From assembly GCA_011316305.1 (NCBI GenBank), contig SAUG01000007.1:310001-374000 (forward strand): 64,000 nucleotides of DNA. Direction: 5' to 3'. Of this stretch, positions 53,140 through 62,612 are shown in pieces (the stretch's first letter is position 1; each line of letters opens with the position of its first letter). This DNA is from Rusavskia elegans (lineage: Eukaryota; Ascomycota; Lecanoromycetes; Teloschistales; Teloschistaceae). The notes under the pieces are model-generated. The model made no database searches. It was given only the letters and a program-made list of their open reading frames with translations, and was not told where the DNA came from. A program made the translations under genes and the position numbers.

Positions 53140-53532
53140 AATAGTTTGGTACGGACACTCGAATACGAAGCAAGTCAAGTGTGGGTGTTCTACGACTTGG
53201 GATTGACCTGGGAAGATCGGGGTTGAAATCGCCGGACTGGAAATCTTAGCAGAACCGGTATGAAAACTTGATCTTACCGGATGTCTAACCAAGCTTGCAG
53301 GATAAGACAGGTAAGCTGGACTTGCAGGTATGTCATCCTGCGATATATGTGTTTGTTGTATATACAGCAATCCTATAAAACTGATACCCGAGCGAACGAA
53401 GAGTTGCCGCACGCGCCGAACCGTTACGCTTGCGCTACCTCGTTACATTATATATCCCCTAAAGCCTTTCAAGTGACACGTCCGATCTCGTTCAGGAATT
53501 CCAGACGTGTCCGATTAGGGCAATCCAGATAA

Positions 53533-53856
53533 CTATTCGTCAGAAGAGAACGGAAGAGTCGCTCTATATATACAATTACCAATTGGGAAAGAGTTGCAAA
53601 TCTCGTTCTGTACATATACAGAAGTCCAGCTGACAGAACCAGTGAGTCTCCGGTCTACTGCTGTCCTAGCATCAACCAGGCCGACTTTCGGAATACGATC
53701 TGTTAGGTACGAGGCCGGTGGTATTCGTAACCCGGTAACTGGAAGTCTTATTACCCCAGATCCTGTTTCGCACCTTGTTCCCTTACCTACTTGTGCGTAG
53801 TTCCCCAATATATCCTCTCTGTTATACGGAGTATTCGTCTCGTCTGTATTTTCCAA
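53533..53856 (-). CDS. Possible small unknown protein (107 codons)
   Basis: Minus-strand frame starting with ATG at 53,856 with reasonable composition (for example MENTDETNTPYNREDILG). It lies between a minus-strand and a plus-strand gene and overlaps a plus-strand frame. No family signal and no intron evidence. It may also be the untranslated leader of the plus-strand gene. Confidence 0.25.
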   Translation of the reverse strand: MENTDETNTPYNREDILGNYAQVGKGTRCETGSGVIRLPVTGLRIPPASYLTDRIPKVGLVDARTAVDRRLTGSVSWTSVYVQNEICNSFPIGNCIYRATLPFSSDE

Positions 53857-53875
53857 TCCTCAGAGTTTATAAGCA

Positions 53876-54744
53876 GCTATATCGCGAGTAGATACCTTCC
53901 GCGGGAAGTTTAGCCTCGACGCCTACAATAATCTACAAACCTACCGGGATATTGGGTGTTGCCAGACAATAATAGAACAGTTTATGACCTTGGTCGAAAG
54001 TAACGATAAGGATCTCCTTGCTAGCAATGGCTTACTTCTTATGGACGACTTCTGTGCGATGGTCCGGCACGACGAAGTTTGGCCTCTTGCAGAGATGGTC
54101 GTCCCTCAATTTCGTATGACTATGGATGAGAAGTAAGTACCTATATTCTCTGATTTCGCCGCTTATAATACTGTCAGCAACAACCTACAGGGAAACTGTT
54201 TGTATTACGTCCTTACCAACGTCAATCGGCTCCCTACCCGTGTTGATCGACATATCCTTACAACCGAGCAAGACTTACTACGGATACGCTACAAGACTCA
54301 AGCTCTCGCCCTTATAACGGGCGGCTATACTGCAGATCTCTTATTAGACGAGCAGGAGGAGGAGTTAGAAAATTTTATAGGAGAGATTGACGGTAGGTAA
54401 TTCCTACGTCGACTGCCGTCACTTGCCAGCTGAAGCATGTATACCCAGCACTTTCGATGCAAGACCCCCCTGGAAACAGCAAGCGGGCGACGGCCCATCC
54501 AGTGAAGATATAAAAGGTAAAACAGCACACTCGGTCTGAGCAGACAAAGCAGCACAAAAAAAAGGAGGTGAAGAAGACAGAGGAGGTGGTCGACAGCGAC
54601 GACGAGCTAGACGATGAGGAGCTAGACGACGACGAAGACGAGATAGACGACGACGACGACGACCAGATAGACGACGACGATAATATGGACGATAACGCGT
54701 TATACAAGGACGAAGATAAGCTTGAGGAGGAGGAGCATAAGTGA
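53876..54744 (+). CDS. Unknown protein with long Asp/Glu-rich C-terminal tail
   Basis: An open frame runs from about 53,876 (probably after an upstream acceptor; the first ATG in it is at 53,982) to 54,132. A 45-nt intron follows at 54,133-54,177 (GTAAGT...CTGTCAG), joining in phase to a second exon (for example LTTEQDLLRIRYKTQALAL) that ends near 54,392 or 54,396 at a GTAGGT or GTAATT donor. The last exon begins about 54,540 and encodes a Lys-rich then almost purely Asp/Glu segment ending at TGA 54,742-54,744. The acceptor of the last intron could not be fixed in phase. The acidic tail suggests histone, basic-protein or nucleic-acid-protein contacts, but that is only inference. No known domain in the body. 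The acidic repeat is the target of hAT-like element 3 in copy A. Confidence 0.55.
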
Positions 54745-55452
54745 TAGGACGGGGAGGGTCAGAGGAGGCAGATTGGAGGAGGAAGGGCAGAGTTTCGAGT
54801 AAGGTTGCAAGATTCTTCCGAGTTTGCTTGTGCTACGACAGACACTCCTCCTATCCAGATCCTGTCTAGACGTGTTTTTAGTTACTTAGTCCCGCTATCG
54901 TGTTCCTTGGTTGAAGTAGCTATACAGTAAATTCTACACCAGATTACACAATGCCGTATTGCCGACTGTCTGTGCCAAGAACCAACCCTGGTAAAAGCTT
55001 GGCATGCATCCATCGATCGCAACAATTGAATACTCCACACCAACACTGTGGCAGCTATAACTGCCGATGTAGCGTACGACTTTGTAAGCCGATGGAGCAA
55101 TGACGAAAGTAAGATTACTTTTAATTACAACATGTCCTCCTCTTCCCGCTCTCCTATACGTGACTGACGCTTCGGCTGACCGAGTAGAAACACAGGAACC
55201 AAGCAACAGTCACCGCAGACGTTATCAAGACTCGAAAGCTCGTTCCACAACTATCGCTATCCAATAAGATGCTTGGCGAAGAGAATATTGAAATGAACCT
55301 CGAAGAACTCCCTGGTCGAGGTTAAAAAGGAGGATCATTCCTTGTTGACAAGACGCAGTAAAGTCCAGATCCGCCATCAAGGAGGTGCTGCAACATGGCC
55401 GCAACAAATGAGGAAGTACCGAGGAGAGGAAGGCTTTTCGCTGGAGGATCCG
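54745..55452. other. Stretch between convergent genes
   Basis: Sequence between the 3' ends of the acidic-tail and coiled-coil genes. Short frames on the minus strand at 54,882-55,206 have no protein-family features. Nothing further is seen. Confidence 0.4.
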
Positions 55453-56223
55453 TCAGTTCAGCTTTTTCTGCTTCTTTTCCGGCCATTCCAAGCCGTGCCC
55501 CAGTTTCCGCTTCGTCGATCGAACAAGCTCGAGCTCTTCGTTGCGAGCTCCATTCACCTGGTCTTTCTTACGACGAATCTTCTGGTCCAAGCTATCCATC
55601 TGGTTTCTGGTTTCGCCAAGTTCCGCGACCGACGAATTATAGGCCTCTTGGAGTTCTGAACGTTGGGTTTCCAGTAGACCGATCTCTCTCTCGCCGACTT
55701 CCACATCTTTCGCAAGCCAGTTAATATTGTCCGCCAACCAGGCAGCATTCCACAACCTAGTTGATTGTCGTTCGCCGGACTCCTTATTCGACTTCGGATC
55801 TGCTATGGAAGGCGGGTGAGGGCTAGCGTATGCCAACCGTTCATACGGTGATAACGGCGTCCTTGCTACAGCAGTAGGAGAAACTATTTCAGGCGCATCG
55901 TTAGCTGCGCGTCTGATCTTGGGTATCTACGAAGAAGCGCTCTGTCGATGAAGTGGGGATATACCATCAATGCCGCTTATACGAGGGCCTCGACAGATAG
56001 AACGACCACGATCAGCCCAGTCGCCTATCGGGGTTACCCTGGAGACTGCACTGCTGGTATTGGTGTTGTCCCGGGAGAGTTCCACAGATACCGAGCTTCC
56101 AGGAATCATGGCATCGTTCTTGGCTTTGAAGGGGATCTCAAGACCGGGTATGTCCATGCCCTCGCTAACGGCACCGCGGCGAGATGAAACAGCAGACATG
56201 AGGGTGGATTGTGGTTGTCCCAT
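55453..56223 (-). CDS. Coiled-coil protein, at least two exons, unknown role
   Basis: The first frame starts with ATG at 56,223 and runs to about 55,940 (a Ser-rich segment, for example MIPGSSVSVELSRDN). The second runs from about 55,910 to the stop at 55,453. It contains a heptad-like, charged segment (GLLETQRSELQEAYNSSVAE, then LDQKIRRKKDQV) that should form a coiled coil. It ends with the basic clusters KRK and KKQKK, a possible nuclear signal. An intron between about 55,910 and 55,970 is required to remove a TAG, but I could not place its splice sites in phase. No enzyme domain. It may be a structural or DNA-associated protein of the block. Confidence 0.6.
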
Positions 56224-56813
56224 TTACGAACAACTGAAAAATTATCCCGGATGGTACAAGATGCTTCTCGGCCGTGTCAAGTTGAACGAACACAAGAACA
56301 GACGTGGAGGCAGAGAGATATGCAAGGCAGAAGCAGAGCCAGAGCCAGAGCTAGAGGCAGGAAGATTTGATCAAGAACTCAAATAATATAATCAACCTGG
56401 ATCATCTGATTTTCACAGTATGCCAGGTCCGGCTTGCCAAGTCCCGAAGTTCAATAGGAAAGTCTCAGATGACGGGTAGCGAACATCCTCGGAAATTACC
56501 TCTCCCACTTGACCTTCAAAACAGCTTATCAATAGTATCTAAATCTATCCCCAAGAGTATAATCCATTCCAGTATTGCTTCCGCAGAATCTTCAGTCTCC
56601 TGTACCAGCTGTTCCTGCAACCCACGAAGCTGATTTAACGACTTAGTCGACTATCTCCTGAAAAGTGCTATCAACCAACAATATTGTACCTTGGAAACAA
56701 AGTTTCGTGACTCAAATTCGGACCGAACGAGAGCTTGTTTCAATATTGTCATTTGGCAGAATCTGAACGCCGTGGTTTCTACCAACTTCATATGATACCA
56801 TACTTCGAAAGTC
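56224..56813. other. Shared promoter region of two divergent genes
   Basis: 590 bp between the divergent starts of the coiled-coil gene (minus) and the C2H2/His-Me gene (plus). Small overlapping frames have no protein character. A run of gag/cag triplets (agagccagagcc type) lies at about 56,334-56,357. Confidence 0.45.
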
Positions 56814-58874
56814 ATGTCAACGCCACCAACTAGATTGAAGGTCCCCAAGGTCCACCAGTGCAGCTACGAAGACTGCAAAAAGATCTTCCCTAGAGCATAC
56901 AATCTCAACCGTCATGTGCAAGCAGTGCATCCAAGATCCCAAGAACTACGCCAGGGGGGAGACTCGACGAGGCATTCAACCCCGGAATCGCCAGGCTCCC
57001 TTGAATCCCCCACGACTTTGCCTGTTCGCCTTGACCGAACCCCGACCCCGACATCAGCAGGTCCCAGTACAATCCTCACGCCTCTGCCTGATCTCCAAGA
57101 TTAGACCCCGACTTCAGCAGGTCCCAGTACAATCCTCACGCCTCTGCCTGTTCTCCATAGCCAGACCCCGACCCCGAAATTCGTAGACGCAAGTACAACC
57201 CCCGCGCCTCTGCCAGTATACCATGAACAGACCACTACAGGGGGCACAACTTCGGTCGGTACGGCCCAGGATGAAGATCTCGCTACAAACCATGTCTGTA
57301 GTATCGACAGCTTTTCTGAGAGCGCCGATTCCTTTGCAAGCGATGACTTGATGTGGAACGCCTTGGTGAGAACCGGCGACATGATGGGAACCGGCGGCAT
57401 GATGGGAACCGGCGACATGATGGGAACCGGCGACATGATGGGAACCGGCGACATGATGGGAACCGGCGACATGATGGGGACCGGCGACATGATGGGAACC
57501 GGCGACGTGATGGGGACCGGCGACATGATGGGAACCGGCGGCATGATGGGAACCGGCGACATGATAGGAACCGGCGACATGATGGGGACCGGCGACATGA
57601 TGGGGACCGGCGACATGATGGGAACCGGCGACATGATAGGAGGCGAAGATTTCTTCAATACCTCTTACGACACGGCTACAAACACTCAATCTGACGACAC
57701 GTTGCTTTGGCCGGACCAAACGAATTCCATACAGTCTCTTGCCTCGCCATCGACTATATCAATGACGGATACCGTACCAGACTTGGATCCTGTTTTATCA
57801 TTGTTTCCAGACCATATTCAGAATTCGGACTCTTTACCGAATCTTCCAATGTACGATCCTCCAGTACCTGTCTATCGGCAGAATTCCCAGCTAGATGACG
57901 AGCATATCTACAGCCCTTCTAAGGTACCTACAGACAACGACGAAGAAAGGATGCACACACCGCAGCCTCGGTCGAACGTCGACCACGCCGGCTTTGCCAA
58001 GGATATCCCAAGTCCTGCAGATGAGGAGACCACAGACGACAATGACTATCTAGGCTCGCTCCGGAGAAACCGCTACCCTCAGAATTCTCCTACAGGTCCT
58101 CGACAGGGCCGCACCAGTGGCAGCGGCCACTTCATGACCGAGGGGAATTCTACCGATGATGGGAGCCATTTCGACACTCTCAGTAATTGGAACAGTTCTC
58201 CAGGACCACGAGAAGGAACGGACAAGAAGCGAAAGAGGTCGGCAGGACACTATCGCGTTATTCGCTCACGTCAAGCACCACTAGCGCCATCTTATCCGAT
58301 CCTCGAGTCGGAGGAGAAACCGGGTCAGTCCAAAGCTATCGACTGGCGAAAGCTTGAAGGCAAGCGCTATTTCGATCTGGAATTTGCAAAAACGTTGGTA
58401 CGATTGGGTGGGGTCAAGTCTACTCATCGAGGGACCTGTGTACTGGGAACAGACCATTTGAGCTCATCGGAACCGTCCGATATCCTCTACAGCACCTGGC
58501 CAGAGCAATTGCCAAGTCCGCATTCAAAACCTATGATGTACAAATATTCGGATTATGTAACAGAGCTCATCCGGGCAGCCGCGTTCTTTCGGAACGATGA
58601 TTGGCCGCATTCTGGTTTCTCCTTTGATAATTTCTTGGGGGTCAACCTTTACCGACTGATGACTGCATCGCATCTGTGCCATCAAGATCATTGCTTGATC
58701 CACATGACATATGAGACTGTCAATACCAAGCAAGACCGCGAACGATGCGCAGAGTGGGCGAAAGCAGCGCGTCGTCGAGCGCAAGATATCCCTTCAACAT
58801 GCTCCGCGCATGATCCACCGTGTCTTCTACAGGTATTAACCACTATCTATAACAAGATCTGGCAGATTCACTAA
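56814..58874 (+). CDS. C2H2 zinc finger fused to a His-Me endonuclease-like zinc module; one in-frame TAG
   Basis: One frame of 686 codons runs from ATG 56,814 to TAA 58,872-58,874, broken only by TAG at codon 97 (57,102-57,104). Residues 16, 21, 34 and 39 (C-x4-C-x12-H-x4-H) form a C2H2 finger. A Pro/Thr-rich linker with two 60-bp repeats follows, then 15 Thr-Gly-Asp-Met-Met-Gly repeats (187-276) and a basic KKRKR patch. At the C-terminus H620-L-C622-x4-C627, H630, N637, C645 and C663-x2-H666-x3-C670 match the zinc-binding region of the I-PpoI-like His-Me homing-endonuclease family (Pfam zf-His_Me_endon), including candidates for the catalytic His and metal-binding Asn. Such modules cut DNA as dimers. 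The TAG is also present in copy A, so it predates the duplication or is bypassed, for example by a 60-nt in-frame intron. Function in cells is inferred. Confidence 0.72.
57045..57164 (+). repeat. 60-bp direct repeat, 2 units, in coding sequence
   Basis: Two adjacent 60-bp units (57,045-57,104 and 57,105-57,164) encode a Pro/Thr-rich segment. The first ends in TAG where the second has CAG. A 60-nt segment from cagcag|gtcccag in unit 1 to the same place in unit 2 would keep the frame if removed and would delete the stop. Confidence 0.9.
57372..57641 (+). repeat. 18-bp coding minisatellite, 15 units
   Basis: Fifteen units of accggcgacatgatggga encode Thr-Gly-Asp-Met-Met-Gly with small changes (Gly for Asp in units 2 and 10, Val in unit 8, Ile in units 11 and 15). 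Frame is preserved throughout. Copy A shows about four units, so the array length changed after the duplication. Confidence 0.95.
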
Positions 58875-59777
58875 CCTGAATATTACCTAGCATGCTACCC
58901 TGACTACTACGGAGGTCTACCTTATTCAATGTCACGTCCTCAGCTCAGCAACAGGACCTCATCTGCCACACACTTCAACTTCCTACAGGCCGGAATCGCA
59001 TCCCTACCCAACGTTCGAATCCCGCCTACCCTTGACTTGGAGTGTCAAGCAGTCCGTAATCGAAGTGAGAAGGGAGGATCTTATTGCCAGCCCCCCTGAT
59101 ACAACTTGGCAGAAGCCAGACTTTCCCTGCAGCTACTGTCCTGGATCGAAGCCATACGCCAAGGTCCATAGTCTATAGGCATATATCTACTATAAGTATC
59201 CCGATATCGACCGCTCTGATCGCTTATATAAGATCCGACAGTCTGCAGCAGTAATAGGTACCTTTTTCCGGGAAAACCCTACGAAAAGCGGGAACTCGAA
59301 AGGTCCGCTATTAGCGAAACTTAAAACGGCTGCGTCGGCGACGTTTTGCTGGAAAGACGTTATAAGCTGGCGGCTTACCAGATAAGCTTGCTTTCTTTCC
59401 TGTCGATTCAAGGTGGCGTATTCGCCTTACTTGCTGCGTGAACGCATCAATATTATTTATTAGGGAAATACCATTAGGCTGTATGACGCATATATTTTGC
59501 TCCGGGTAGCTTAAATTACTCTTTATCTGCCTCCGTCTGGGAACAATCCAATACAGGGCTACAACGTACTTGCCTAAGCTAGTAAGCATGTTCCAGGAGT
59601 AGTAAGTGCTTTGTGCTAGCCAAGCCTGCCAAGACAATTGCAAACAAAGAGCTGAATTATTGTATATACCCGAGGGACCGCTTTCGTCCGAACTTCAAAC
59701 GACTCCCGCGACCTCCCACACCACCCCAACGACCCAATTTCTTCTTAGGTAGTTCCAAACGACGGAAATCATCCGGC
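58875..59777. other. Right end of copy B up to the tRNA gene
   Basis: No gene. It aligns with copy A 17,879-18,767 as far as ttaggta at 59,751. A GTTCGAATCCC motif at about 59,014 resembles a tRNA B box, but no cloverleaf surrounds it. The last 26 bases before the tRNA are outside the duplication. Confidence 0.6.
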
Positions 59778-59861
59778 GGTTGAATAGTCTAGCGGTTAGG
59801 ACTCCAGATTTTGAGGCTGTTCGATATTCTGGAAGCCTGGGTTCGAATCCCAGTTCGACCT
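59778..59861 (+). tRNA. tRNA-Gln (anticodon UUG) with 12-nt intron
   Basis: The acceptor stem GGTTGAA pairs with TTCGACC (one T-G pair). The A-box-like TAGTCTAGCGGTTAGGA is followed by the anticodon stem CCAGA/TCTGG with loop TT-TTG-A, giving UUG for Gln. A 12-nt intron (59,815-59,826) sits at the canonical 37/38 position. The T arm contains GGTTCGAATCC. The discriminator base is T; CCA is not encoded, as expected in a eukaryote. It looks functional and is not RIP-altered. Confidence 0.96.
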
Positions 59862-59864
59862 ATA

Positions 59865-59869
59865 TTTTT
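59865..59869 (+). terminator. RNA polymerase III terminator of tRNA-Gln
   Basis: Run of five T three bases after the tRNA end, the usual Pol III stop signal. Confidence 0.85.
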
Positions 59870-61250
59870 CGATGTTCGGGCTACATTTTCAACTTTTTGC
59901 TTGGCTTCAGAGTTTGCTAGTTCTCTGCGTGTCTCTAACTTCTAATTAATTTGTATTTAGCGCCTTGTACTGTTGAGTGGGTGGTGTGGGACGGGTAGGT
60001 CCTTTGCTAAGTTTTTGGTTTGTGGGGCAAGGATTCATTGGGACATTGGGGGGAGCAGGTGCTTATAGCATAAGCAACGTCGGAGCATTGGAAGGTCGAC
60101 ATCAAGATTAACTATAAGGGCCAGGTTTTGCAGCAGCATTTCATGATGAAATCGCGAGCTAACGATTAGCTGGCGGACATGAATATATTCGTGGCGCTCT
60201 AAGATCGACATATCATGTTCGTTCTTCATCTGTAATTCTATTCAACTACGGTTATGCGTTGGTGAAGTGAGTGGAACGTTTGGCAGTATCATTGACAGGA
60301 TATTTAGATACCAAACCAGTGTGGCTATCTGTGACACCTCAACTATCAGTCAAGACAGGCCGAACAGGTGCAAGAGCCAGCATCCGTGGGACTCCGCCAT
60401 TCAATTGAATGTCCGCAACCTCTAGATGATCCTGTACATGTACATTCACCACCACTCCTACTTAGGCGGCTGATAGGTGGGATCCTCGTTCGGATCATCA
60501 GGGCCCCTATCAGCGAGTGTAGCAGCAGTGCTCATACCTCCATCCTTACTGGAATTGACGATATTGATCAGCAATTGGCTCGTTTACCTACAACCGCCCA
60601 ATGCACTGGAAATGTCCGCGAAAAGGGAAGGAGAACTTGAAGGGGACTGAACGCGGTTCCTCCCACGCCATATATGGGGTTTTCGGCTTTGCTTCCTGGC
60701 CGGTGCAAGTCCTGCTTGTGCTGTTAGGAGCACAGATCAAGATGAGACTTCAGCAGTGACGGAGTAGTAACGACGAAATTGGCAACAACGCTTGGGAATG
60801 GCTCGGGAACGGGGGCGCAGAAAGGAAAAGGGGTGAACGAACTGCGCCTTTACTTCTTCTTCTCCAGGATGTCGAGTTAATGTGTACTAGGAATATGAGG
60901 TAAGGTGTTCATGCTGCGGTGGTACTTCCAAATTGGTTTAAAGAAGTTATGTGGTATGGGGTGGGTAAAAGACTGCCTATGTACATATTGACCGCACAGC
61001 GGGGTATTTCTGTGACGTTGTATTCACCATCTACCAAGTATTTCTTCTTGGTAGAACTTCTTGGCACGAAAAGAAAGGGTTCAATATCAATTATCGTACC
61101 TTTGGGAATGCCATCGGCTGCTTAAATAGGGGTCCAGTACGGCTTGGCGCGGATTAAATTGTAACCCATGCTTGCCGGAGTTCCTTCGCCACTGACGCAT
61201 TGCCCTTCCAGATGGACAACACCACACAAACAGGATCTGGCTGTAGAGAA
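59870..61250. other. Single-copy stretch without a clear gene
   Basis: Normal base composition and no sign of RIP. Several frames of 60-90 codons on both strands lack start context, introns or family features (for example the plus frame at 60,368-60,640). I see nothing I can support. Confidence 0.5.
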
Positions 61251-61253
61251 TAG

Positions 61254-61740
61254 ATGATTTACGAGGCAATACTCGCCGCCACGGTAGAAGTACAGGTAAA
61301 GGACGGAAAGGTCGAGCCGAGAGCTGAAAGGACGGTCAGTCACCAGCTGGAACGGCGACTGTATTGCCAGATGATGCAGCTGCAAACCCAACTTTCAAGA
61401 CGCGCTGTGGAGAAGCAGAGCAACAGCCGGCAGAACAAAACCATACATGGTAAAGATCAGATGATGAATACTCGCAGGATCCTGAAGCGATCCATGAACT
61501 GGACACGCTACTGAAGAATGAAAGCTTGACGTAAGGGCAGCGGTTACACCATGAAACGATCTCAGAAGTTCAGGTTACACCTGCAGTCCTGATTCGAACA
61601 GATACCAACGGTCAGGATAGGGGCTCTTTCGAGACACAACTTAGACCACGAGTCGCTGGTTCTAGTATCCAGGTTCGCAGGCTCCCAAAGAAATCGGTGA
61701 GACCAAGGGAAGAAACCTTAACTGGTACCCAATAAGCGTC
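61254..61740 (+). CDS. Possible multi-exon gene or remnant
   Basis: Three successive protein-like pieces on the plus strand lie in different frames: 61,262-61,450 (for example VEVQVKDGKVEPRAERTVS), about 61,460-61,535 (DDEYSQDPEAIHELDTLLKN) and about 61,575-61,730 (for example VAGSSIQVRRLPKKSVRP). GTAAAG and GTAAGG donors follow the first two, but introns short enough to fit could not be phased. It may be a real gene with an unclear model or a decayed one. No family recognised. Confidence 0.3.
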
Positions 61741-62612
61741 TGCAGCAACAAATCCCACGGGAAACATAGTGAGACAGTGATGAACGAATCAAACGGTCCG
61801 TGACATGTCTTTGCAGCCAAGTTCCGCGCTTGACACTCTCTTTGGGTAGCAGTCGCTGCAAGATCGTCCAGCGAACCTCGCAATCGCGATAGCAAGTCTG
61901 CTGCTGACCATACGGAGAGATGGGAGCTTCGGGGAAGGAGGGATTATGTGCGAGGTGCATGCATCGGTCACTGATGCAGTGATCCAGGCGATCGTCGACC
62001 TCATGCGAGTGTGAGGTGGGAACCGTGGGATTACCTTATTGGGTCATGTCGTGACCAATCCACGCCCTAAGCCATTTCCACGCCAAGCGCCTGTTAGCGT
62101 CCCGCCTGCGGTAGACTTTTAGTCCTGTGGAATTGTGGATTCGGGCCCCTCGTCTCCAGTGTTTGTCCCGTAGCTCTCCAGGATTAATATTTCTACGGCT
62201 GCAGAAGAAACGGTAGCCAGAAGTACACAGCTCTTGTGCCAAAGTGTACGGACTTGGGGATGGCATGTGTCGCATAGCAAGCAAGACTCAATCGATCGCC
62301 TAGAGTGACTGCCTCTACTCCTATCGATCACCAACCCACATCACCCTCACACACGGTGGAGCAACACTTTGATCGGGCCATAAACCGAACCTGCACCACG
62401 CACCCCAATAATATCTATTGCATGCGCCTGATCTGCTGCCTCGGGTCAGTGATCTTCCGGGCTACACAAGTCCACAGAACTGGCACAGCCAATTGGAGGC
62501 CCACTTAATAATCGGAATAACTCGAGACTCGACCATTCCAACCACCATATATTCCAAGGATACCGCCGAATAGCCAATTGGAGCAATCACCACTTAGGAG
62601 CCTGCCGCTGTC
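61741..62612. other. Upstream region of the zinc-ribbon gene
   Basis: Overlapping frames on both strands have no protein character. It should contain the promoter of the gene at 62,613, but no specific site can be supported. Confidence 0.45.

Larger units (their letters stand above)
35889..59751 (+). repeat. Copy B: mostly intact duplicate of 1-18,767
   Basis: Direct-repeat partner of copy A. It is longer because it contains the 10.1 kb Copia-type element and shorter by copy A's own insertions. 35.9-36.7 kb is RIP-altered, whereas 36.7-38.0 and 48.05-59.75 kb have normal dinucleotide use and open genes with proper introns. Homology to copy A stops after the shared ttaggta, 26 nt before the tRNA-Gln gene. 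Confidence 0.93.

Noticed and set aside
57101..57719. Long minus-strand repetitive frames (185 and 201 codons)
   Set aside because: They are antisense readings of the 18-bp coding minisatellite; a 3n-periodic repeat keeps all frames open.
58990..59050. tRNA-like B box (GTTCGAATCCC)
   Set aside because: No acceptor, D or anticodon stem can be drawn around it; the motif alone occurs by chance.
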